From: Ferrimicrobium sp.
Lineage (GTDB): Bacteria > Actinomycetota > Acidimicrobiia > Acidimicrobiales > Acidimicrobiaceae
Assembly (NCBI RefSeq): GCF_027364955.1
Contig: NZ_DAHXOI010000013.1
Coordinates: forward strand, 1 to 64,000
Reading direction: 5' to 3'
DNA length: 64,000 nt
The first letter of the stretch is position 1. The number at the start of each line of letters is the position of its first letter. Below the pieces are notes generated by a model that did not search any database, had not been told where the DNA came from, and saw only the letters and a list, made by a program, of their open reading frames with translations. A program made the translations under genes and the position numbers. Below, one piece after another: positions 27,745-35,692 of the stretch.

Positions 27745-27972
27745 TTAGAGCCTCAGCCCCAGCGCTACGGCCGAAAATGCAAAGATACAGGCCAACACGA
27801 TCGTGATTCGATCGAGGTTCTGTTCAGCCACCGTAGAGCCCGCAGCAGCCGAGCCGACACTACCCCCCATGAGATCCGACAGCCCACCGCCCTTGCCAGA
27901 GTGGAGAAGAACAAAGACAAGCATCCCCAGCGAGGACGCTACCTCAAGAACCACCAGAATCGCTGTTAACAC
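27745..27972 (-). CDS. secG: protein translocase subunit SecG
   Basis: A 75-residue protein with two membrane helices separated by the SecG-diagnostic loop VLLHSGKGGGLSDLMGG. It stabilises SecYEG during export. A GTG at 27972 preceded by TTGGAG is preferred. An in-frame TTG at 27987 would add five residues but has a badly spaced ribosome site. It closes the glycolytic gene run, 202 bp after tpiA, with a tandem repeat in between. The placement after tpiA is conserved in actinobacteria. Confidence 0.93.
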   Translation of the reverse strand: MLTAILVVLEVASSLGMLVFVLLHSGKGGGLSDLMGGSVGSAAAGSTVAEQNLDRITIVLACIFAFSAVALGLRL

Positions 27973-28030
27973 CGAATCTCCAATCAAATCTCCACATCAT
28001 CCGTCAGGCGGATGCACAACCGGCGACTGC

Positions 28031-28105
28031 CCTGTTCGAGCCAACCTTGTTCGCGCCAGCCCTGTTCGAGCCAGCCCTGTTCGAGCCAGCCCTGTTCGAG
28101 CCAGC
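28031..28105. repeat. 15-bp minisatellite, five tandem copies
   Basis: Five successive 15-base units of consensus CCTGTTCGAGCCAGC run from 28031 to 28105; the last three are identical and the first two differ by one to three bases. They lie between tpiA and secG. On the plus strand an open frame reads them as a five-residue repeat (SPVRA, first copy NLVRA), but no start signal supports a gene. Confidence 0.92.
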
Positions 28106-28174
28106 TTCAAGCAACCTTGTTCTGGACCAGCTCGCACCTGCTAGTCTAGTCCAACTCATTCGCCATCTCCTGAG

Positions 28175-28987
28175 CTAGCAACTCTTGACCAACTGGGCAA
28201 AAGTATCTGCATCCAGGCTAGCGCCTCCAACTAAAAGACCATCGATCGCCCCAAGACTCATGAACTCGTGGGCATTCCCCGGATGCACGGATCCTCCATA
28301 CTGAAGGCGGATCTGTGCGGCCGTCGCTGATCCGACTCGCTCCGTCAGCAGTTGGCGAAGAGATCCACCAACCTCCTCGACCACCTCTGGATCGGCCGGT
28401 TCGCCAGACCCTATCGCCCAGATCGGCTCGTACGCGATCACAATCCCCTCGAGAGCCTTGACTGGATAGGTGCTAAGCACCGGATCGAGTTGGTCGGTGA
28501 GCACCTGCAGCGTCTGGTCTGCCTGACGTTGTTCACTCGATTCTCCGATGCAGATGATTGGACGCATCCCCATTGCCTGGACGGCGATCGCCTTACGAGC
28601 CACCTCCTCGGAGGTCTCACCAAAAAGACGACGACGTTCAGAGTGTCCGACAATGACATAACCCACACCGAGCTTGGCAAGCATCGATGCGGACACCTCT
28701 CCGGTGAACGCACCAGAGGGCTCGTCAGAGACGTTCTGAGCACCAAGCGTAAATGGCATTCGATCGGCCTCAAAACTGAGCTGTAGCGAACGTAACGAGG
28801 TGAAGGGGGGGTGGATGCTGATCTCGGCGTACCGAAAATCTTCGGGTCGCAAAAGGTGGTACAGCTTCTGCACCAGCGCGATCGCCTCAAGATGATTGAG
28901 ATTCATCTTCCAATTCGCCGAGATAAGCCGTACTCGATGACTCACCGGATCTGGGTTGGGTACGAGATCGTCATACTTGCGGCTCAT
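28175..28987 (-). CDS. tpiA: triosephosphate isomerase
   Basis: A 270-residue TIM-barrel enzyme interconverting dihydroxyacetone phosphate and glyceraldehyde 3-phosphate. Visible motifs: SANWKMNLNH (catalytic Asn and Lys), IVGHSERR (catalytic His), IAYEPIWAIGSG (catalytic Glu) and the phosphate loop LQYGGSVHPGN. About 20 extra residues precede the usual N-terminus; they come from starting at ATG 28987, which overlaps the pgk stop (TGATG). A TTG directly upstream is also possible. Confidence 0.96.
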   Translation of the reverse strand: MSRKYDDLVPNPDPVSHRVRLISANWKMNLNHLEAIALVQKLYHLLRPEDFRYAEISIHPPFTSLRSLQLSFEADRMPFTLGAQNVSDEPSGAFTGEVSASMLAKLGVGYVIVGHSERRRLFGETSEEVARKAIAVQAMGMRPIICIGESSEQRQADQTLQVLTDQLDPVLSTYPVKALEGIVIAYEPIWAIGSGEPADPEVVEEVGGSLRQLLTERVGSATAAQIRLQYGGSVHPGNAHEFMSLGAIDGLLVGGASLDADTFAQLVKSC

Positions 28988-30129
28988 CAAGGCTCCCTTG
29001 AATGGCGTAAGGCGGCCAACCCTACCAGGTCTCCGTGTTCAAGATACTCGAGTGTCGCCCCACCGCCGGTGGACAGATGCGATACGTTGTGGGCCAACCC
29101 TGCCTGATGCAGTGCGGCGACTGAGTCGCCACCACCGACGACACTGTAGGCATCAGAGCGTCCGATCGCCGCGGCAACTCCATCGGTTCCCGATCGGAAT
29201 CGGGGATCTTCAAAGACCCCCATCGGCCCATTCCAGAGGATTGAACGAGCCCCGACCAGGACTTCACTAAAACGCTCAACCGTCGCCGCGCCGATGTCAA
29301 GTCCTCGATAACCTGCGGGCACACCGAGTCCAAAGCGCTGCGCCTCGCTCGCTCCACCATTCGGTCCAAAACTGTCACTCGTCGCAAGTCCCATGACGTC
29401 GACGGGGAGCACCACTTTCCCCGTTGCCAGCAGATGCTGGCACTGATCAATCATCTGTTCCTCGACCAAGGAATCACCGACCTCAAGACCCTCGGCAGCG
29501 AGAAAGGTAAAACACATGCCGCCACCAACGAGCAGGGTGTCCACCTGTTGCACCAGCGCATTGAGCAGACCGAGCTTGTCGGAGACCTTTGCTCCACCCA
29601 GCACGGCCACGTAGGGACGTGCTGGCATCTCAAGCAACAGTGTCAGATGCTTGACCTCCTCCAGCAAGGTGATACCACCGGCTGACTCCAGCAATGGTGG
29701 GACCCCGACGATCGAGGCATGACGTCGGTGAGAGACTCCGAACGCATCGTTGACATAGGCATCGAATCCGTTGGCGAGCTGAGCCGCGAACACGGGATCA
29801 TTCGCCTCCTCCCTTGGATCAAAGCGCAAGTTCTCTAATACCTCGACCTCTGGAAAGTGGGCCGCGATAATCGCGCGCACGGGCTCCATCGTGAGCGTCG
29901 GGTCGTAACCCTTGGGTCTTCCAAGATGGGAGCACACCACCACCTCCGCACCGGATGCCCGCAACCGTTCGATCGTTGGGAGGGCGGCCTCGATACGAAA
30001 CTGATCGGTGACCACTTGGGTGCCATCAGGTCCACTACGAAGCGGGACATTCAAGTCCGCGCGCAACAGCACCCGCCGCCCAGGGCTCAACGTCAGATCA
30101 TCGATACTTGGAATCGCCGATGGCGTCAC
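28987..30129 (-). CDS. pgk: phosphoglycerate kinase
   Basis: A 380-residue enzyme making ATP from 1,3-bisphosphoglycerate. The N-domain shows RVLLRADLNVPL and CSHLGRPKG. The C-domain shows AVLGGAKVSDKLGLL, NGPMGVFE and the terminal SVVGGGDSVAAL with STGGGATLEYL. Length is slightly below the common 390-400. GTG 30129 starts the gene inside the stop of gap (GTGA overlap), so synthesis of the two enzymes is coupled. Confidence 0.97.
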   Translation of the reverse strand: MTPSAIPSIDDLTLSPGRRVLLRADLNVPLRSGPDGTQVVTDQFRIEAALPTIERLRASGAEVVVCSHLGRPKGYDPTLTMEPVRAIIAAHFPEVEVLENLRFDPREEANDPVFAAQLANGFDAYVNDAFGVSHRRHASIVGVPPLLESAGGITLLEEVKHLTLLLEMPARPYVAVLGGAKVSDKLGLLNALVQQVDTLLVGGGMCFTFLAAEGLEVGDSLVEEQMIDQCQHLLATGKVVLPVDVMGLATSDSFGPNGGASEAQRFGLGVPAGYRGLDIGAATVERFSEVLVGARSILWNGPMGVFEDPRFRSGTDGVAAAIGRSDAYSVVGGGDSVAALHQAGLAHNVSHLSTGGGATLEYLEHGDLVGLAALRHSREP

Positions 30130-31157
30130 AGGCTACCAATACCTTTCCCTACCAGCATGGCGAGATCAACCAAGCGCGATGAATAACCCCACTCGTTGTC
30201 ATACCAGCCAAAAATCTTTACCAAGCTCGTATCATTCCCAAGGTCAAGCACCTTAGTGAGCAACGAATCGAAGGTACATGAAGCGGGTGAACCGACGATA
30301 TCGGTAGACACAAGGGGCTCCTCTGAGTAGACCAGCACGTTGGCGAGGTCCCCATGGCGTGCCGCCTCGTGGAACGCACGGTTCACCTCCTCCGCCGTGC
30401 AGGAGCCACGCACCACCGCCGTCACGTCGGTAAGCGAACCGTCAGCGACGGGGACACGAATCGCGACCCCATCGAGCCGTCCTTGCATCGCCGGTATCAC
30501 CAGTGACGTCGCCCGGGCCGCGCCAGTCGACGTTGGAACGATGTTCACCGCAGCGGCTCTCGCCCGCCGAAGATCCGTATGCGGTAGGTCCAACAAGTTC
30601 TGATCGTTGGTATAGGCGTGGACCGTCGTCATCAGGCCTTGATTCACCCCAAAGGAGTCCTCTAGTACCTTGATCATCGGCACGAAGCAGTTCGTCGTGC
30701 ACGAGGCGTTGGAGATGATCTTGTGCCGCTCTGGATCATATTGGGCGTCATTGACACCCATCACAAAGGTTCCGTCCACGTTGGTGGCCGGTGCAGAGAT
30801 CACCACCCGCTTGGCGCCCGCACGAAGGTGAGCGGCAGCACGCTCACCGTCGGTGAAGATGCCCGTCGACTCAATCACGCAATCGACGCCAAGATCTCCC
30901 CACGGAAGCGCGGCGGGGTCACGTTCGCTGAGCACCCGCATTCGCTGATCGCCAGCGACTAGATCGCCACCGTCGAGGCGTACCTCCCCAGGGAAACGCC
31001 CTTGCGTAGAGTCGTGAGCCAACAGGTGCGCGTTCACACTCGGCGAAGTGAGGTCATTGATCGCTACAATCTCAACGGGTTGATTGCCGGCCACCACCGC
31101 CCTGACAAAGCTACGCCCGATCCGTCCAAAACCATTAATTGCTACACGATATGCCAT
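30126..31157 (-). CDS. gap: glyceraldehyde-3-phosphate dehydrogenase, type I
   Basis: A 343-residue NAD-dependent enzyme. The N-terminal nucleotide-binding motif is AINGFGRIGRSFVRAV, and the catalytic cysteine sits in SNASCTTNCFVPMIKVL. TSTGAARATSLV and the C-terminal WYDNEWGYSSRLVDLA complete the signature. ATG 31157 follows a strong GGGGG ribosome site; the frame could start seven codons earlier. It is the first of the glycolytic trio and follows yvcK by 161 bp, with no whiA in between. Confidence 0.97.
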   Translation of the reverse strand: MAYRVAINGFGRIGRSFVRAVVAGNQPVEIVAINDLTSPSVNAHLLAHDSTQGRFPGEVRLDGGDLVAGDQRMRVLSERDPAALPWGDLGVDCVIESTGIFTDGERAAAHLRAGAKRVVISAPATNVDGTFVMGVNDAQYDPERHKIISNASCTTNCFVPMIKVLEDSFGVNQGLMTTVHAYTNDQNLLDLPHTDLRRARAAAVNIVPTSTGAARATSLVIPAMQGRLDGVAIRVPVADGSLTDVTAVVRGSCTAEEVNRAFHEAARHGDLANVLVYSEEPLVSTDIVGSPASCTFDSLLTKVLDLGNDTSLVKIFGWYDNEWGYSSRLVDLAMLVGKGIGSL

Positions 31158-31318
31158 TCGGCCCCCTTGTCGTCTCATCGATCAGCCGTTATCAAAATTC
31201 CGCTGCACCCACGTTAGGCGACGGTCTGCTCCTCGATTACCCCTCAACCATCTCGGTACGGGTCAACTCTAGCGGCGCTCCACCCCGCATCGGCATTCCT
31301 CGGAACCTGCGCAGCCGT

Positions 31319-32203
31319 TCAGCGCTGGAGGTGGGCGGCCCAATCGAGGGCTTGCGCTAGCAAAAGCGGAGCATGCCCCACCCCATCATCGCTGAGCGGC
31401 CCCTCCCACACGTGCATCACACCGTCTCGAGCGAGGTCCATCGGAGCGGCGTCCGGAGTCCGAGCACGGTGGACAAGGACCACATCCGGACGGATGCCGT
31501 GATCCAACAGGGCGTGGACGGTCATCTCCTCATCATAGTCACGCGTCTCAGCCTCTTGAGGAGCGAGGTTCGCGACAAAGACCACAACCGCTCGCGTCTC
31601 TTCGAGAGCAGCTAGAAGCCCTGGAGCTAGCGCAGTCGCCAACACACTGGTGTAGAGTGACCCCGGGCCGAGCACGACCAGATCGGCCATCATCAGCTCC
31701 TTGGTCACCTCCGCGAGCGGAGGGACCTCCGGGACCACCCAGACCCGCGCAACCGACGGAGACCAATGGACGGCGAGTTGTCCCAGCAACGGCTGACCAG
31801 CTCGATCTACGCCACGAAGCTCGAGCGCTGCATTGCTTGCAGGCAGTACTCGTTCATGCAGATTGCCGAGTGATCCAAGATATTGGAGCGCCGCATCGAG
31901 ACTGCCGGTTTTCTCGAGAAGACCAAAGAGGACCAAGTTGCCAAGCGCGTGGCCAGCCAGTTCGCCCGTTTGGAACCGGTACTCTAGGAGCTCACCGAGT
32001 CCTGAATCGACCCCTACGAGGTTTGAAACAGTTAGGCGCGCATCGCCAAGCGCCGGACAGTCGCGCCAAAGCTGCCGCAATCGGCCACTTGAACCACCGT
32101 TGTCAGCGACCCCAACGATGGCCGTCACCTCGTCGGCGATCATACGCAGGGCCTCCAGCGAGGCCGCCAGACCATGGCCTCCTCCCAGCGCCACGGCACG
32201 CAT
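31319..32203 (-). CDS. yvcK: YvcK/CofD-like family protein (gluconeogenesis factor)
   Basis: A 294-residue Rossmann-type protein of the CofD/UPF0052 family. The nucleotide-sugar-binding loop VALGGGHGLAASLEAL is at the N-terminus, then GVADNGGSSGRLR, a segment with PALGDARLTVSNL, and later ADLVVLGPGSLYTSVLATAL. In Bacillus and mycobacteria, YvcK binds UDP-GlcNAc and adjusts carbon flow and wall synthesis. The long upstream frame is rejected: ATG 32203 overlaps the rapZ stop by one base (TAATG), the usual arrangement. Confidence 0.93.
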   Translation of the reverse strand: MRAVALGGGHGLAASLEALRMIADEVTAIVGVADNGGSSGRLRQLWRDCPALGDARLTVSNLVGVDSGLGELLEYRFQTGELAGHALGNLVLFGLLEKTGSLDAALQYLGSLGNLHERVLPASNAALELRGVDRAGQPLLGQLAVHWSPSVARVWVVPEVPPLAEVTKELMMADLVVLGPGSLYTSVLATALAPGLLAALEETRAVVVFVANLAPQEAETRDYDEEMTVHALLDHGIRPDVVLVHRARTPDAAPMDLARDGVMHVWEGPLSDDGVGHAPLLLAQALDWAAHLQR

Positions 32204-33057
32204 TACTCGCTGTGCTCCAAATCCCGATGCGAGAGCAACACAGGAAAGCCGGCTTGCCCAATACGTCGAGCCACCACATCGGCGACGACAACCGAGCGAT
32301 GGCGCCCTCCGGTGCAGCCAATAGCCACGTTGAGGTAGGCCTTGCCCTCCGTCACGAAACGCGGGAGCAGGAACTCGATAAGCGGCCAAAGGTGCTCAAG
32401 AAAGGGTTCCGTATCCGGCTGTGCCAGCACAAACGTGCGCACCTCCTCATCCAGGCCGGATTTCGCTCGCAGCTGCGAATACCAGTAGGGATTAGGAAGA
32501 AAGCGAGCGTCAAACACCAAATCGGCGTCCAGTGGGATTCCATACTTGTAGCCAAAGGAGGTCACTTGGACCTGCAACCGCTGACGAAGGGCCGTGGGGT
32601 CAGCGAGCTCCAACGTCTGCGCACGGAGGTCGTGCACACTGAGGTTGGAGGTTTCGACAATGACATCAGCAAGATTCCGCACCTTTGCAAGCGCTACTCG
32701 CTCGAGCGCGATCGCCGGTGCGAGTCCTTCCGCGGCCATCGGATGCCGTCGTTTCGTCCCCTCAAATCGCGAGATCAGCACATCATCCCGTGCCTCAAGA
32801 AAAATCACATGGACAGCAATCGGGGCGGCCTTGAGCTCGTCGATAAGCTCAACCAGCTGATCAAAGTTGTTGTTCGAGGGGTACCCGAGCACCAACGCTA
32901 GTTTCTCGATACTCCCTTGTGTCCCCAGTTCAACGACCTTCGAGATCAGCGACAACGGAAGATTATCGATGACGAACCATCCCGCATCCTCGAGTGCGGC
33001 ACCAGCAGTGGAGCGCCCGGCTCCCGACATCCCAGCGACGACGACAAGCTGACTCAT
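32203..33057 (-). CDS. rapZ: RNase adapter / nucleotide-binding protein RapZ (YvcJ family)
   Basis: A 284-residue P-loop protein. Walker A is GMSGAGRSTAGAALEDAGWFVIDNLP. The C-terminal half carries SFGYKYGIPLDADLVFDARFLPNPY and the family signature VAIGCTGGRHRSVVVAD. In enterobacteria RapZ senses GlcN6P and guides RNase E; in actinobacteria its role is unknown, but it is consistently beside uvrC and yvcK. ATG 33057 overlaps the upstream methyltransferase stop (ATGA). Confidence 0.94.
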   Translation of the reverse strand: MSQLVVVAGMSGAGRSTAGAALEDAGWFVIDNLPLSLISKVVELGTQGSIEKLALVLGYPSNNNFDQLVELIDELKAAPIAVHVIFLEARDDVLISRFEGTKRRHPMAAEGLAPAIALERVALAKVRNLADVIVETSNLSVHDLRAQTLELADPTALRQRLQVQVTSFGYKYGIPLDADLVFDARFLPNPYWYSQLRAKSGLDEEVRTFVLAQPDTEPFLEHLWPLIEFLLPRFVTEGKAYLNVAIGCTGGRHRSVVVADVVARRIGQAGFPVLLSHRDLEHSE

Positions 33058-33809
33058 GGGCGTCGCTCAAAGTGGAGCACCAGGAGCCGCGGATACTCCT
33101 GGACTTGGAGATACTCTTCGGCTCTCGCAACGAACCCGGGGGGCGGTGGCGGCTCCTCCATCCTCACCAGCATCAAACCTCGCGCACTGGCTCCATTGAG
33201 GTAGCGAGAGAGTGGTCGATGCACAAAGGGGACAAAAATCTGGGCATCGACCTCCTCCATCTGGATGTCTTCTCGCAGATAAGGGCCAAGACGCCAATAC
33301 TGCTCGCCGAGATCGACATCATCGATGAAACCCGAGCCCGGTGTCTGCAAAATCGGATGATTGAGCATCAGCAGGAACCGGCCACCTGGTTCGAGCACTC
33401 GAGCTACCTCAGCGAGAACCTCATCGAGTTCCACCACATGCTCGAGCACCAAACAGATGAGTACGCCGTCGAAACTGCCATCGCGAAATGGCAACGCTGC
33501 ACCGGTCGCTAGCACCACAGAGGAGCCTCGATGATGCGCCGTCTGTAGCTGGGCTGCAGAACTATCGAGCACCACGGTACTTGCGCCATCCGCGGCGAGA
33601 ACCCGAGCCAACTGCCCGTCACCTCCACCGAGATCGAGGATACGATGAGCACCGCCGAGACCGACACGAACGATCGGCTTGATCTGTTCCTCGTACTCGA
33701 CGTCACTTCCCTCTGTAAATCCTGCCTGCCACCAACCTGCATTGGTCTCCCACGAGTCACGCAAGATCATTGGCCACTCCGGCAGCGAACGAAACGCTTC
33801 GAGATCCAC
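33054..33809 (-). CDS. class I SAM-dependent methyltransferase
   Basis: A 251-residue methyltransferase with the SAM-binding glycine loop ILDLGGGDGQLARVLA, acidic end of strand 2 (VVLDSS), motif II FDGVLICLVLEHV, and post-motif PGGRFLLMLNHPIL. N-terminal Trp-rich helix EWPMILRDSWETNAGWWQAGF resembles ubiquinone/menaquinone-type or small-molecule methyltransferases. The substrate is unknown. It sits between uvrC and rapZ, an insertion in the otherwise standard order, and is coupled to both: GTG start two bases after the uvrC stop, and stop overlapping rapZ. Confidence 0.85.
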   Translation of the reverse strand: MDLEAFRSLPEWPMILRDSWETNAGWWQAGFTEGSDVEYEEQIKPIVRVGLGGAHRILDLGGGDGQLARVLAADGASTVVLDSSAAQLQTAHHRGSSVVLATGAALPFRDGSFDGVLICLVLEHVVELDEVLAEVARVLEPGGRFLLMLNHPILQTPGSGFIDDVDLGEQYWRLGPYLREDIQMEEVDAQIFVPFVHRPLSRYLNGASARGLMLVRMEEPPPPPGFVARAEEYLQVQEYPRLLVLHFERRP

Positions 33810-33811
33810 CT

Positions 33812-35692
33812 TTACTCCTCGCTTGAGCTGCTCTTCGTACCGTAGACTTTAGTCAGTTGCTCAAGAAGTTGCGTGGCCACCGCCTCGGGGACGATTCTGG
33901 TCGCGACAAGATCCGCCGGCGAGGCTTGCGCGATCTCAAAGACCGAGCCATAGTGCTCCAACAGCCTGGCTCTGCGTTTTGGCCCAAGACCAGGTATTTG
34001 GTCAAGAATCGACTGTTCGGCGGTGATCGTGCGTCGGCGTCGATGATAGGTAATCGCAAAGCGGTGCGACTCGTCCCGAAGTGTCTGCAACAGGTACAGT
34101 GCCTGACTGCCGCGCGGCAGACGCAGGGGCTCACTCAACTCGGGACGATAGACCTCCTCAAAACTCTTGGCCAGCGAGGCAAGCTCGATCGTCTCACTCA
34201 AACCGAGCTCTGCGAAGACTTTGCTGCCAACGGACAGCTGGCCAGCACCACCATCGAGTAGGATCAGGTTCGGCCGATAGGCGAAACGCCTACTCCGATC
34301 GAGTGTCTCGGGCTCCTCTGCGACCAGTCTTGCCAGGCGCCGACGCAAGACCTCCTCCATAGCGGCGAAGTCATCGTTCTTTGGAATGGAGACGCTGAAA
34401 TGACGGTAGTCCCGATTTTTCATGAGCCCATCCTCCATCACCACCATCGAGCCGACATAGTTGGTGCCCTGCAGATGACTCATGTCATAGCACTCGATAC
34501 GTAGCGGTGCTTCGCGGAGGCCAAGTCGCTCCCGTAGATCGACGAGCGCCTCGGCACGGGCGTTATGGTCCGTCGCCCGATGCATGCGGTGTCGTCGGAA
34601 CTCCTGACGTGCATTCTCCGTCGCCGTCGCCACAAGGGCGCGGGGCCGACCCCGCCTACCGGTACTACACACCACTCTCCTACCGGCAAGCTCACTCAAG
34701 AGACGCTCAAGTCGCTCTTGGTCAGCGATGGGGGCCGGGAGGATCACTCGCGACGGATAATCGAAGGCCTTCTCCGCATAGTAAAGCTCGATCACCCGCG
34801 TGAGCATCTCCGCTTCAGTGAAGTCCTCTACCAGATCGACGACGATACCGTTGGTGCCAACGACGCGACCAGCACGAACCCGTAGCGCCTGAAGACTGAC
34901 CTCGAGTTCATCGGCGTTGAATCCAAAAACATCGAGGTCACCATCGCGACTGATGACCATCTCCTGTCGCTCGAGGACACTCGTGATCGCCTGCAGCTGG
35001 TCTCGGAATCGTGCCGCCTGTTCAAATTCAAGGTCCGCAGCGGCTTGCCGCATCTTGGCCGTGATCCCCTCGGCAAGCTGTGCCCCTTGCCCCCCAAGAA
35101 ACTGGGAGACCCTCTCCACCATATCGCTGTACTCCGCGTGCGTCACCGCACCAATACACGGGCCAGCGCAGCGACCGATGTGATAATACAGACAAGGACG
35201 CCCGTCACGTGTGTGGCGAGCTAACTTAGCGGGTGAGCAGCTTCGCAGTGGCAACGCTCGCAGCAGCAGTTCAAGGGTCTCTCTGGCGGCACCTGAACTC
35301 ACATAGGGGCCAAAATAGCGCACCTTTGGGCGGCGGGCTCCACGCACAAGCATTGCCCGCGGCCACTCCTCATTTGTGGTGACCGCAATCATCGGATAAC
35401 TCTTGTCATCGCGCAATCTGATGTTATAGCGCGGTCGGTGCTCCTTGATGAGCGAGTACTCGAGCATGAACGCCTCGGCGTCAGTCGCCACCGTGATCCA
35501 GGTGACCGACTCCGCCACCGCTAACATCGCTCGCGTTTTACCCGTCAGGCTCTGTGGGTTAACAAAATAACTCGAAACACGGGAGCGGAGGGACTTAGCC
35601 TTGCCAACATAGATCACCCTGCCTTCGGCATCTCGGAACTGATAGGAGCCGGGTTGGTCAGGGATGGAGGACTTTTCGAGGCGCTCAATCAC
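33812..35692 (-). CDS. uvrC: UvrABC excision nuclease subunit C
   Basis: A 626-residue dual-incision nuclease of nucleotide excision repair. The N-terminal GIY-YIG domain reads [22 protein letters not shown] cysteine-rich linker ([13 protein letters not shown]) is followed by the UVR helix ([15 protein letters not shown]). The RNase H-like 5'-incision domain includes [19 protein letters not shown] and [11 protein letters not shown]. The tail holds helix-hairpin-helix motifs ([18 protein letters not shown]). GTG 35692 overlaps the uvrA stop by eight bases. Confidence 0.96.
   Translation of the reverse strand: MIERLEKSSIPDQPGSYQFRDAEGRVIYVGKAKSLRSRVSSYFVNPQSLTGKTRAMLAVAESVTWITVATDAEAFMLEYSLIKEHRPRYNIRLRDDKSYPMIAVTTNEEWPRAMLVRGARRPKVRYFGPYVSSGAARETLELLLRALPLRSCSPAKLARHTRDGRPCLYYHIGRCAGPCIGAVTHAEYSDMVERVSQFLGGQGAQLAEGITAKMRQAAADLEFEQAARFRDQLQAITSVLERQEMVISRDGDLDVFGFNADELEVSLQALRVRAGRVVGTNGIVVDLVEDFTEAEMLTRVIELYYAEKAFDYPSRVILPAPIADQERLERLLSELAGRRVVCSTGRRGRPRALVATATENARQEFRRHRMHRATDHNARAEALVDLRERLGLREAPLRIECYDMSHLQGTNYVGSMVVMEDGLMKNRDYRHFSVSIPKNDDFAAMEEVLRRRLARLVAEEPETLDRSRRFAYRPNLILLDGGAGQLSVGSKVFAELGLSETIELASLAKSFEEVYRPELSEPLRLPRGSQALYLLQTLRDESHRFAITYHRRRRTITAEQSILDQIPGLGPKRRARLLEHYGSVFEIAQASPADLVATRIVPEAVATQLLEQLTKVYGTKSSSSEE

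Noticed and set aside
28031..28105. Tandem repeat considered as a CRISPR array
   Set aside because: Units are directly adjacent with no spacers and only 15 bases long.
27803..28144. Plus-strand frame with SPVRA pentapeptide-like repeats
   Set aside because: It overlaps secG antisense, has no ribosome site, and the repeat is explained by the 15-bp minisatellite; proline at the core position does not fit the pentapeptide-repeat helix.
31657..32901. 414-codon plus-strand frame
   Set aside because: It is the antisense shadow of yvcK and rapZ, both clearly real; its composition is rich in Arg, Pro and His as expected for a shadow.
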